DNA from: Geminicoccus roseus DSM 18922
Lineage (GTDB): Bacteria > Pseudomonadota > Alphaproteobacteria > Geminicoccales > Geminicoccaceae
Length of the DNA stretch: 64,000 nucleotides
Assembly (NCBI RefSeq): GCF_000427665.1
Contig: NZ_KE386572.1
Location: forward strand, 5,357,496 to 5,421,495
Direction of reading: 5' to 3'
Below the pieces are notes generated by a model that was given only the letters and a program-made list of their open reading frames with translations, was not told the DNA's origin and ran no database searches. Each line of letters begins with the position of its first letter. Positions within the stretch are counted from its first letter, which is position 1. The position numbers and the translations under genes are program-made. Shown here piece by piece: positions 53,151 to 61,131 of this stretch.

Positions 53151-54200
53151 ACTGAGCTTAGGAGGAAAAAGTGCTCGCAAGTTGCTTACGTTGGGCGCAA
53201 ACGGTCAGGATTCGCCACCCCTTCTCAACTGATTGATACCGGCGGCATGCGGCAGCCTGTCGCGGGACGACAAGCTCATGTGCGAAGTTTGTCACGTTCG
53301 GTAACGAGCATGTAGCCGCTGCCGTGCCGCCACCTCTGTGTGGTCCTCCTCCAAGAGGCGCAGGGTCGTTTCTGGAGGGGTCGGGCGCCGAACGGGCTTT
53401 TGCCGTCCAGCGCCTGGTCGTACTCTGGCGGGCAGAATATCCCCTCTATCGAGCGGCTTGAGTTGATGCTGGCGCGGGAACTTTTCAGGCACAAAATAAT
53501 TTTGTCGGGGCACCAATGAAAATAATCGGACGTGCGCGTTCGCCTCCTCCCCTAGGGGGGTGCGGGCTTCGCCCTCGAAGCGCCTGACTGCCGTCTACCG
53601 GGTCGCTGAGCTGGCGCTGCCCTATCCAACTCATCATCATCGCAATGGAGACGCTGCTCAATGCCGTAGCGAGGGGCGGTCGGCTGGTAGGCTGAGTATC
53701 GGCCGCAAGAAGAAGTTGCTGCCCATGTCTGGCGCCCCCCTCGCGACTGGATTGGTCGGGCAGGCTAGCACCAATCGACCACACCGGACGGAACTGTACG
53801 ACTTGGTGGGGTGGCTGCATCGCGAGCAACCGCATGGCAGGCGGCCGATCGAGGCGCACGAAAGTGAGTGCGGCTGGCACTGCACGATCACTGGCCGAGC
53901 CAGCAATTCCACGCCACCTTCCATGGGCATGAATGCAGTGACCACAGGTACTGAGCCTATCCAGCACGCTTAAGCGACCCATCACCACCTCAAGCTGGAC
54001 AGGCCATCCGCGCAGGGGTCCAGTCCGAGCCCCGATACCGCCTCAATCGATAGGAGGGAGGGTTGTGGCTTAGCGACGAACATACCCTTACGACGGGCGT
54101 GGGGTCACTTGCGGAGCCAAGCTGCCCTCGTCGGAACGGACACCAAGCGGACATTCACGAATCTTGCGGCGGCCTGAATTCAGCTAACCACTTGATTTCA
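53151..54200. other. Right-end non-coding stretch of the island
   Basis: About 1 kb between the AlpA operators and the right attachment repeat. Several open frames (for example 53276-53494 minus and 53560-53973 plus) lack family resemblance and ribosome sites, so none is called. Confidence 0.4.
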
Positions 54201-54251
54201 TTGGTCGGGGTGGTCAGATTTGAACTGACGACCCTCTGCTCCCAAAGCAGA
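54201..54251. repeat. Right attachment repeat (inside tRNA-Pro)
   Basis: 51 bases identical to 36520-36570. It makes up the 3' part of the intact tRNA-Pro. Confidence 0.95.
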
Positions 54252-54278
54252 TGCGCTACCAGGCTGCGCCACACCCCG
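54202..54278 (-). tRNA. tRNA-Pro (anticodon TGG)
   Basis: 77 bases including encoded CCA. Minus strand: acceptor CGGGGTG pairs with the 3' CACCCCG, D arm GCGCAGCCTGGTAGCGC, anticodon loop CTTTGGGAG, T arm GTTCAAATC. It is the attachment target of the island and stays intact because the element supplies an identical 3' end. Confidence 0.95.
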
Positions 54279-54397
54279 AGCCCCGGTTCCTGTACGGGAA
54301 GACGCGGGCGGCGGCAATGGCGTCGGCAGGAGTGGCGGCAGATGGGGGAGCGGTGGGGCTCGACGGCCACGGGACGGGCGGCTAGGGCTGCTTCTTG

Positions 54398-55297
54398 ATG
54401 AGCGATGATCCCCTTCCGTTTCTCGACGGGCCCTGGCGGTTGTCCATGGGGCTGCGGCGGCTGGAGCCGGACGACTGGCTGCGGGTCGACGACGCGCACG
54501 ACGCGCAGATGCGGCTGCGCGACCGGCTGCTGGCCGAACGGCGGGCCGAAGTGGCCGCGGCGCTGCCCGGCAGCGAGGCGGGGTGCGCGGAGACGCTGGC
54601 GCTGCTGCTGGAGTTCCTGCCGGAGCGCTTTCCTGAGCGCTGGACGCGGGACGGCCAGGTGATGGTCGACCGGCGGAACGGGCGGCGGGTGGCGCTGGAC
54701 GGCGAGCCGCCCCTGGTGATCGCCGGCCGGCTGGTGCAGGAGGACCTGTGCCTGATGCGCAAGGGGCCGGACGGCTACGAACTGTCGGCGGCGGTGTTGT
54801 GCTTTCCCTCGCACTGGAGGCTGGCCGAGAAGCTCGGCCGGCCGATGGCCGGGATCCACGCCCCGGTGCCGGCGTTCGGCGAGCGGCTGGGCCCCACGGT
54901 CGACCGGTTCATGGCCGGCCTCGACGCCGACCGGCCGGTCTGGCGGGTGAACTGGTCGATCACCGAGACCGACGAGCTGTTCCTACCCGGCGACCGCGCG
55001 CAGCGGGCGTTCGACCCGGCGGAGCCGGTCGGCTCCGGCCTGTTCCTGCGCCTCGAACGGCAGACCCTGCGGCGCCTGCCGCAAAGTGGCGACATCCTGT
55101 TCACCATCCACACCTCGGTGCGGCCGCTCGGCGATGCGATCGTCCGGCCGGACCACGCCGCCGCCCTGGCCGCCCGGATCCGCGAGATGCCCGAGCGGAT
55201 GAGCCGCTACAAGGGCTTCCACCTGATGGGAATGCCCCTCCTGGCCTGGCTCGACCGGCTGGCCGCCGCCCAGGTCCGGGTGGCCGCTCCAGGGTAG
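54398..55297 (+). CDS. DUF3445 heme-dependent oxidative N-demethylase family protein
   Basis: 299 aa. GPWRLSMGLRRLEPDDWL, VLCFPSHWRLAEKLGRPMAG, VWRVNWSITETDELFLP and LFLRLERQTLRRLPQSG are hallmark segments of the DUF3445 family (HdmA-like, PAS-fold heme enzymes demethylating amines). ATG at 54398 preferred over TTG at 54395. Its last third overlaps, on the opposite strand, the tail of the GNAT gene. Confidence 0.88.
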   Translation: MSDDPLPFLDGPWRLSMGLRRLEPDDWLRVDDAHDAQMRLRDRLLAERRAEVAAALPGSEAGCAETLALLLEFLPERFPERWTRDGQVMVDRRNGRRVALDGEPPLVIAGRLVQEDLCLMRKGPDGYELSAAVLCFPSHWRLAEKLGRPMAGIHAPVPAFGERLGPTVDRFMAGLDADRPVWRVNWSITETDELFLPGDRAQRAFDPAEPVGSGLFLRLERQTLRRLPQSGDILFTIHTSVRPLGDAIVRPDHAAALAARIREMPERMSRYKGFHLMGMPLLAWLDRLAAAQVRVAAPG

Positions 55298-55771
55298 CAG
55301 CACCCCTTCGCCCGGCAGCGGCACGCCGCTCAGGCTGCGGCCCATCAGCCGGGCCGGGTTCTCGCCGGGCATCACCAGGGTCGGCGCCACGATCTCGAAT
55401 CCGAACTGCCGGTAGTAGTCGGGATCGCCGACCAGGAACACCCAGGGCCAGCCCTGCCGGGCCGCCCGCTCCATGCTGATGGCCATCAGCAGCCGGCCGA
55501 TGCCCTGGCCGCGGCGGCCGGGATCGATCGCCAGGGGCCCCAGCAGCAGGGCCTTCTCCGCCCCCACCCAGAGCGGCCAGTAGCGGATCGCGCCGACCAT
55601 GCCGGCCTGCGCGTCCTCGGCGACCAGGCAGAGGCCGTCCACCGGAGCCACGCCGAACCGGTAGCGGTAGGAGACCTTGCGCCGGCGGTCGACTCCGAAC
55701 GAGAGGTCGAGGAGATGTTCGATGGATGCTGCGTCCAGCGGCCCCTCGGGCCGCACCGACAAGACGGTCAT
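54983..55771 (-). CDS. GNAT family N-acetyltransferase, with an extended C-terminal tail overlapping DUF3445
   Basis: 262 aa as read to the stop. GNAT core: LLGPLAIDPGRRGQGIGRLL (acetyl-CoA binding), WVFLVGDPDYYRQFGFE and GVLLPW, like the YhbS group, which normally ends near here at about 160-175 aa. Instead the frame continues for about 100 residues antisense to DUF3445, and that tail looks like shadow sequence. The natural stop seems lost, or convergent genes were fused by a deletion. ATG at 55771 behind AGGGGA. Confidence 0.78.
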   Translation of the reverse strand: MTVLSVRPEGPLDAASIEHLLDLSFGVDRRRKVSYRYRFGVAPVDGLCLVAEDAQAGMVGAIRYWPLWVGAEKALLLGPLAIDPGRRGQGIGRLLMAISMERAARQGWPWVFLVGDPDYYRQFGFEIVAPTLVMPGENPARLMGRSLSGVPLPGEGVLLPWSGHPDLGGGQPVEPGQEGHSHQVEALVAAHPLGHLADPGGQGGGVVRPDDRIAERPHRGVDGEQDVATLRQAPQGLPFEAQEQAGADRLRRVERPLRAVAG

Positions 55772-55949
55772 GGGATGTCCCCTCGGGGGCGATGGCGACG
55801 CTCGAACCACGGGGGCGCCTGATGCCGGCGCGCACGCGGTAGCGCGGCGAGGCCCGGGGGGCTCACCGCGTCAGGGTCGTCGTCGGGCCTGCGACGAGAG
55901 GGGCAGCATCATGCACATGCCGCGCGTATCGGGCCTGTCCCGGCCGCTG

Positions 55950-56627
55950 TCAACCGGCGTGCTGCAACTCGTCCAGGAGATCGGGCAGGCGGTGCATGTC
56001 CCGGAGCACCGTCTCGGCCCCGGCATCCACCAGCCGCTGCGCCCAGCGATCGCTGTTGGCATGGCGTCCGCCGCAAAAGCCGATCGGCGCCATCCCGGCC
56101 GCGACCGCCGCCTGGACGCCAGCGGGACTGTCCTCGATCACCACGCAGCGCCCCGGCGCATGGCCCAGGGTCGAGGCGGCCAGCTCGAACAGGTCGGGGA
56201 ACGGCTTGCCGCGCGCCACCATGGTCGAGCTGAACAGATGCGGGTCGAGCCTTTGCAGGAGCCCGGTGATCTCCAGCGACCGGCGGATCCGCTCCGGACG
56301 GGACGAGGACGCCACGCAGCGCGGCAGCGTCAGCCGGTCCAGGCAGTGGTCGATGCCGGGGATCGCCACGAGTTCGGTCTCGAACGCCTCGACCACCTCC
56401 GCCTGCAGCTTCTGCCCCCACCCTTCCGGAAGGGGCCGGCCGAGCTTTGCCTCGATGATCTCGTTGGCGCTCTTCTGCGAGAGCCCGACGAACAGCTCCA
56501 GGGCTTCGTCCATGGTGATCGGCCAGCCCAGGAGATGCAGGGCCGCCACCTCCTTGCCGATGGAAACGAACTCACTGTCCACCAGGACGCCGTCGCAGTC
56601 GAAGATCACGAGGTCGAAGCGCGCCAA
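55950..56627 (-). CDS. HAD family hydrolase (beta-phosphoglucomutase-like)
   Basis: 225 aa. Nucleophile motif VIFDCDGVLVDSE, cap domain of subclass I, motif II CVASSSRPERI, Lys in VARGKPFPDLF, and VIEDSPAGVQAA. The start is TTG at 56627, because AGGAG lies seven bases before it and no ATG/GTG fits. Probably a sugar-phosphate phosphatase. Confidence 0.88.
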   Translation of the reverse strand: MARFDLVIFDCDGVLVDSEFVSIGKEVAALHLLGWPITMDEALELFVGLSQKSANEIIEAKLGRPLPEGWGQKLQAEVVEAFETELVAIPGIDHCLDRLTLPRCVASSSRPERIRRSLEITGLLQRLDPHLFSSTMVARGKPFPDLFELAASTLGHAPGRCVVIEDSPAGVQAAVAAGMAPIGFCGGRHANSDRWAQRLVDAGAETVLRDMHRLPDLLDELQHAG

Positions 56628-56676
56628 ACGATGTCTCCTCTTTGGGTGGTCGGTCCTGAGGGGGGCGCTGCGGCGG

Positions 56677-57207
56677 TCAGATCGGCTCGGGATTGAAGCC
56701 GGTCGTCCACTGCTCCTGGCCGCGCAACTCGGACGCGCGCCGTAATACCCAGGTCACGGTCGGAAAGGCCAGCTCGTCCCAGGGGATCTCGTCCCACCCG
56801 ACCAGCCTGACCTCCTGGCTTTCCGGGCCGGCGGCCACGTCGGCGTCCAGCAGCCTGGCGCGGTAAAGGATCTGCACCTGGTCGATGCGCGGGATGGAAT
56901 AGACCGCGATCAGTCCCTCGATCTCGATCCGGGCGCAGGCTTCCTCCCAGGCTTCACGGATCGCCCCCTGCTCGGCCGTCTCGCCGACTTCCATCCAGCC
57001 GGCCGGGATCGTCCAGTATCCGACCCGGGGCTCGATCGCCCGCCGGCACAGCAACAGCCGGTCGCCCAGCGTGCAGACCGATCCCACCACGATCTTCGGG
57101 TTGACGTAGTGGACCGTCGCGCAGCCGGTGCACACGAACCGCTCGCGATCGTCGCCCGAGGGAGTGGCCAGGCCGATCCTGGCACCGCAGCTGGAGCAGA
57201 AACGCAC
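56677..57207 (-). CDS. NUDIX hydrolase with N-terminal zinc ribbon
   Basis: 176 aa from the GTG at 57207, with FCSSCGARI and VCTGCATVHY giving four Cys of a zinc ribbon. The Nudix box GWMEVGETAEQGAIREAWEE is complete. NudC-like organisation without the full NudC N-terminus; hydrolyses a nucleoside diphosphate derivative. Next to DUF1192 with a seven-base gap. Confidence 0.85.
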   Translation of the reverse strand: MRFCSSCGARIGLATPSGDDRERFVCTGCATVHYVNPKIVVGSVCTLGDRLLLCRRAIEPRVGYWTIPAGWMEVGETAEQGAIREAWEEACARIEIEGLIAVYSIPRIDQVQILYRARLLDADVAAGPESQEVRLVGWDEIPWDELAFPTVTWVLRRASELRGQEQWTTGFNPEPI

Positions 57208-57214
57208 GGACCCT

Positions 57215-57415
57215 TCAGCTCCCTGGCTTCTTGAACAGGGCCTCGGCGGCGCGGCGGACATCCGAGCGCCTCGCGATCTCGTCTTCCAGCCGGGCGATCT
57301 CCTTGCGCAGCCGGTCGCGCAGGCTGGTCATCTCGTCGACCGACATGCCGTCGAGCCGGGCCGGAACGACCAGGTCGCGGCTCGGTCGGGCTGGGAGTTC
57401 GTCGTCGTCGCGCAT
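57215..57415 (-). CDS. DUF1192 family small protein
   Basis: 66 aa. PARLDGMSVDEMTSLRDRLR followed by EIARLEDEIARRSDVRRAAE, an amphipathic coiled coil typical of the alphaproteobacterial DUF1192 family. Function unknown. It is upstream of NUDIX in the same direction. Confidence 0.82.
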   Translation of the reverse strand: MRDDDELPARPSRDLVVPARLDGMSVDEMTSLRDRLRKEIARLEDEIARRSDVRRAAEALFKKPGS

Positions 57416-57545
57416 GCTGGTTCCGCCTGATCTGGTGCGCAGGGATAGTCGGGTGCCGAGTCGATCTTGACAAGATGGCGGGCACGGTGCTCGCCAGGGC
57501 GCCTCCCCGCAGGATGCATCTCGTCGCCACCCCCGGAGTTCGATC

Positions 57546-58034
57546 ATGGCCGATCAAGCGCGCCGCTACTTCCCGGTCCACTGGGACCAGCTTCACCGCG
57601 ATGCCAAGGCACTTTCCTGGCGGCTGGCGGGGCTGGGCCCGTGGACCGGCATCATCGCGGTCACCCGGGGCGGCCTGGTGCCGGCGCACATCGTCGCCCG
57701 GGAGCTCGACGTCCGGATGATCGACACGATCGGGATCTCCTCCTACGACCACCAGGACCAGCGCGAGCCGCAGATCGTGAAGCCCTGCGCCGCCGCCGGC
57801 GACGGCAAGGGCTGGCTGGTGATCGACGACCTGGTGGACACGGGCCAGACCGGCCGGATCGTCCGCCAGCTCCTTCCCAACGCCCATTTTGCCACGATCT
57901 ACGCCAAGCCGCTTGGCCGGCCGCTGGTCGACACCTTCATCACCGAGGTCAGCCAGGACACCTGGATCCTGTTCCCCTGGGACATGGAAGCCAGCTACGC
58001 CAAGCCGATCGCGCAGATGTCCCTGCCCAGCTGA
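57546..58034 (+). CDS. gpt: Xanthine-guanine phosphoribosyltransferase
   Basis: 162 aa. [20 protein letters not shown] is the usual Gpt start, [10 protein letters not shown] the pyrophosphate loop, and [12 protein letters not shown] the PRPP-binding motif. Salvages xanthine and guanine. Divergent from DUF1192. Confidence 0.93.
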   Translation: MADQARRYFPVHWDQLHRDAKALSWRLAGLGPWTGIIAVTRGGLVPAHIVARELDVRMIDTIGISSYDHQDQREPQIVKPCAAAGDGKGWLVIDDLVDTGQTGRIVRQLLPNAHFATIYAKPLGRPLVDTFITEVSQDTWILFPWDMEASYAKPIAQMSLPS

Positions 58035-58060
58035 CCTCCTCATCCTCCCTTGAGCGGACA

Positions 58061-58095
58061 GACGCCCCGCCTCCCGAAGCCGGCGGCGGGGCGTC
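58061..58095 (+). terminator. Stem-loop between gpt and DUF3309
   Basis: Eleven-base perfect stem GACGCCCCGCC / GGCGGGGCGTC with a 13-base loop, between convergent genes. There is no T run, so it is a probable bidirectional or Rho-assisted terminator. Confidence 0.6.
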
Positions 58096-58140
58096 CGGCG
58101 GTGGTCGTGCCCGGGCAGCGGACGTGCCCGGGCGGACCGG

Positions 58141-58296
58141 TCAGATCCTGCCCATCAGCAGCAGGACGATGACGACGATCAGCACGACGCCGAGAATGCC
58201 GCTCGGCCCGTAGCCCCAGCTGCGGCTGTAGCCCCAGCTCGGGAGGGCGCCGATCAAGAGCAGGATGAGGATGATGAGAAGAACCGTACCGAGCAT
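58141..58296 (-). CDS. DUF3309 family small membrane protein
   Basis: 51 aa: MLGTVLLIILILLLIGALPS, then SWGYGPSGILGVVLIVVIVL. Two membrane segments and the SWGYS motif are typical of DUF3309. Start at 58296 with GGGAGA upstream; function unknown. Confidence 0.85.
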   Translation of the reverse strand: MLGTVLLIILILLLIGALPSWGYSRSWGYGPSGILGVVLIVVIVLLLMGRI

Positions 58297-58502
58297 GAGA
58301 TTGTCTCCCGATCCCGGCGGAGCGTTGCGGCACCCGTGCCGCTCGGCGCTGACCAGCCATGCCGAATAATCGCCAAGGAGTGGTGTGGTTCCTGTTGGCG
58401 CCGCGGGCGGTGCGGCCTGCGGGCCGGTAGCGACGGCGACCGGAATAGGGCAGGATCGCCCGGCCCGGGGATCGAGCCGGCCGGGCGCCGGAGGACAAGC
58501 GG

Positions 58503-59390
58503 GTGCGCTTCGAGATCGTCCACCAGACCGTCTACCGGTTCCACCGGCCCGTGGAACTGGGCGAGCACCGGCTGATGATCCGCCCGCGCGACAGCCACGA
58601 CCTGCGCCTGGTCGAGGCGACCCTGCAGATCGAGCCGCCATCGGCCCTGCGCTGGGTCCATGACGTGTTCGGCAACTCGATCGCCCTGGCAAGCTTTGCT
58701 GGCCGGCATGACGGCCTCTCCATCACCAGCCGCCTGGTGCTGGAGCGGTTTGCGCGGCAGCCGCAGAGCCTCGAGGTCGACCCCAAGGCCGCCTGCTATC
58801 CCTTCGCCTATGGCGCCTCCGACCGTCTGGACCTGGGTGCCACGACCCGGATGGAGGACCCGGCGGGCCGGGACGCGCTGCGCGGCTGGACGAGTGGCTT
58901 CCTGCCTGGCCGACGGGCCGAGACCCTCGACCTGCTGACCCGGATGGCCAGCGCGATCCGCGCCGAGTTCACCTATGAGCCGCGCGCCGCGGAAGGGACC
59001 CAGGCCGCCAGGGAGACCCTGCGCCGGCGCTCGGGCACCTGCCGGGACTTCGCCATGCTGCTGATCGAGGCGGCCCGCCATCTGGGCCTGGGGGCAAGGT
59101 TCGTGACCGGCTACCTGTACGATCCGGCGCTGGACCCGCAGGCGGCAGACGAGCCGTCCGCGCCGATCCGCGGGGCAGCCTCGACCCATGCCTGGGCCGA
59201 GGTCTATCTGCCCGGCGCCGGCTGGATCGAGTTCGATCCGACCAACGGCACGGTGGCCAGCGGCGACCTGATCCGGGTCGCGGTGACCCGCAGCCCCAGC
59301 CAGGCCCTGCCGGTGAGCGGCACCTTCCTCGGCTCCAGGAACGATGCCGCGGGCATGGAGGTGACCGTCCGGATCCGGGCGATCGCCTGA
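58503..59390 (+). CDS. Transglutaminase-like protein (bacterial N-terminal type)
   Basis: 295 aa, GTG start behind GGAGG. An N-terminal beta domain (VHQTVYRFHRPVELGEHRLM) precedes the transglutaminase core with catalytic Cys in RRSGTCRDFAML, His in ASTHAWAEVYLPG and Asp in IEFDPTNGT. Family members act as proteases or cross-linkers of unknown target. It ends at the base before the first RTX gene's stop (convergent). Confidence 0.88.
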   Translation: MRFEIVHQTVYRFHRPVELGEHRLMIRPRDSHDLRLVEATLQIEPPSALRWVHDVFGNSIALASFAGRHDGLSITSRLVLERFARQPQSLEVDPKAACYPFAYGASDRLDLGATTRMEDPAGRDALRGWTSGFLPGRRAETLDLLTRMASAIRAEFTYEPRAAEGTQAARETLRRRSGTCRDFAMLLIEAARHLGLGARFVTGYLYDPALDPQAADEPSAPIRGAASTHAWAEVYLPGAGWIEFDPTNGTVASGDLIRVAVTRSPSQALPVSGTFLGSRNDAAGMEVTVRIRAIA

Positions 59391-60962
59391 TCAGCTGGTC
59401 GGGATCTGCACGCCGCCGAAATCCATGAACTCGACGTTGAGCAGGAAGTTGATCCCGTAATTGGTCCCGCCGGCGCCGTTATGGACGACCACGATGCTGC
59501 CGTCGTCCTGGGTGGTGACGGCATAGTTCGCGCGCGGGCCGTTGAAGAACGCGATGTCGACGCCTTCGCCGCCGTCCAGCACATCGTCGCCGGCACCGCC
59601 GCGCAAGAGGTCGTCGCCGTCGCCGCCATCCAGCGTGTCGTCGCCGAAGCTGCCCCGCAGGTCGTCGTTGCCGGCCCCGCCGCTCAGGCGGTCGTCACCG
59701 GCGCCACCGGCGATCATGTCGTTGCCGGCACCGCCTTCGACGATGTCGTCGCCGCTGCCGCCGTCCAGGTCGTCGTTGCCGCCGCCGCCATCAATCGTGT
59801 CGTCGCCGACGCCGCCGCGGACCAGGTCGTCGCCCAGGTCGCCATAGAGGATGTCGTTGTCGATCCCGCCGAACAGCAGGTCGTTGCCGCCGCCGCCGTG
59901 CAGCTGGTCATCGCCCGCTGCTCCCTTGAGGAAGTCCTCGCCGTCGTCGCCGAACAGGACGTCATTGCCGGGGCCGCCATCCATGTTGTCGTTGCCGGGC
60001 CCGCCCAGCAGGCGGTCGCCGCCCGGCCCGCCGGCCAGGAAGTCGTTGCCGAGCCCCCCCATCAGGGTGTCGTCGCCGTTGCCGCCATAGATGACGTCGT
60101 TGCCGCCCTTGCCGTCGACCACGTCGTCGCCGTCGCGGCCCGCGATGATGTCGGCCTGCTCGGTGGCCGGGCGGGTCGGGGTGAGACCACCGGGCAGCAC
60201 GGCCTCGGAACCGTTCGCGAGGAAGCGGACATATTCGACCCGCGCCGACGGGTTGCTGTAGTGGTCGACGATGGTGATGCTGTTGCCGGTGCCGTAATTG
60301 ATGACCAGGTCGTTCTGGTCGAAGCCGTCCTTGGCCTGGCCGCGGGAATAGCTGACGCTGGCGGGCGCCACGCCGGCGGTGAACACGATGGTGTCGCCGG
60401 TGCCGCCGGTCTCGACGATCACGTCCTTGCCGTCGCCGGCGCTGAAAAAGTACTGGTCGTTGCCGCGCCGTCCCTCCAGCCGGTCGGCGCCGGGGCCACC
60501 GACGATGTTGTCGTCGTTGTCGGAGCCCAGCAGGCGGTCGACCCCGGCCGACCCGGTGAAGGTCAGGATGCCGCCGACCAGCGCCTGGACCTGGTCGCTG
60601 TCGGCATAGCGGATGCGCTCGATCGCCCCGGTGCCGTCGAAGAACCCTTCGACCCGGATGAAGTCGGTCAGGCTGTAGTAGATGTAGAGCTGGCCCTCGT
60701 TGGTCTTGCCGAGGTTGACATATTCCCGGCCGTCGCCCCGCCACAGGAACACCTGCTGCGGGACGACGCCTTCGAACCGGATCTCGTCGCCGGCACCACC
60801 CGTATCCTGGATGGTGTCCTGGCCGGAGCCGGGCCGGAACAGGTAGACGTCGTTGCCGGCCAGGCCGCGGAGCACGTCGTTGCCGCCCAGGCCGTCGATG
60901 ACGTCGTTGCCGGCCGTGCCGGCCAGATTGTCCGCGCCGGCGGTGCCGGTGATGTTCGCCAC
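59391..60962 (-). CDS. RTX calcium-binding protein, 523 aa
   Basis: Starts MANITGTAGADNLAGTAG. Contains many GGxGxDxLxG nonapeptides in three blocks, separated by non-repeat parts of about 100-150 residues. The C-terminus carries a shared cap (VDIAFFNGPRANYAV to VEFMDFGGVQ). No classical signal peptide, as expected for type I secretion substrates. No secretion genes are in the window. Binds Ca2+ through a beta-roll outside the cell. Confidence 0.9.
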   Translation of the reverse strand: MANITGTAGADNLAGTAGNDVIDGLGGNDVLRGLAGNDVYLFRPGSGQDTIQDTGGAGDEIRFEGVVPQQVFLWRGDGREYVNLGKTNEGQLYIYYSLTDFIRVEGFFDGTGAIERIRYADSDQVQALVGGILTFTGSAGVDRLLGSDNDDNIVGGPGADRLEGRRGNDQYFFSAGDGKDVIVETGGTGDTIVFTAGVAPASVSYSRGQAKDGFDQNDLVINYGTGNSITIVDHYSNPSARVEYVRFLANGSEAVLPGGLTPTRPATEQADIIAGRDGDDVVDGKGGNDVIYGGNGDDTLMGGLGNDFLAGGPGGDRLLGGPGNDNMDGGPGNDVLFGDDGEDFLKGAAGDDQLHGGGGNDLLFGGIDNDILYGDLGDDLVRGGVGDDTIDGGGGNDDLDGGSGDDIVEGGAGNDMIAGGAGDDRLSGGAGNDDLRGSFGDDTLDGGDGDDLLRGGAGDDVLDGGEGVDIAFFNGPRANYAVTTQDDGSIVVVHNGAGGTNYGINFLLNVEFMDFGGVQIPTS

Positions 60963-61131
60963 GTTGCCACCCTCTGCCTGCCGTCCGGCCGCCGCCTGTC
61001 CAGGCTCCTGCTCGGACCGTTGAATTTCAGATGGCTGCCGGAAACAGCCCTGTCATCGCGCGACGAGTAGGGGAAAAATCCGGGAGCTCCAAGTCACGAC
61101 AGCGGGCGAGGATGACGCACCGCCGGCGCGC

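Larger units (their letters stand above)
36520..54251. mobile_element. Integrated genomic island in tRNA-Pro, about 17.7 kb
   Basis: Delimited by an exact 51-base direct repeat (36520-36570 and 54201-54251). The right copy lies inside an intact tRNA-Pro(TGG), while the left copy is a displaced 3' half with nothing to complete it. A tyrosine integrase begins 400 bases inside the left end. Content: regulators, DNA methyltransferase, Vsr, a four-gene ATPase/helicase/nuclease/AIPR set, a terminase-like gene, a RepA-like ATPase and an AlpA-like gene. AT-rich patches and codon use visibly differ from the flanks. Probably a satellite-like or plasmid-like integrative element serving as a defence island. 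Confidence 0.9.

Noticed and set aside
53560..53973. Possible 137-aa gene in the right-end gap of the island
   Set aside because: No ribosome site, no family resemblance and composition like random frame.
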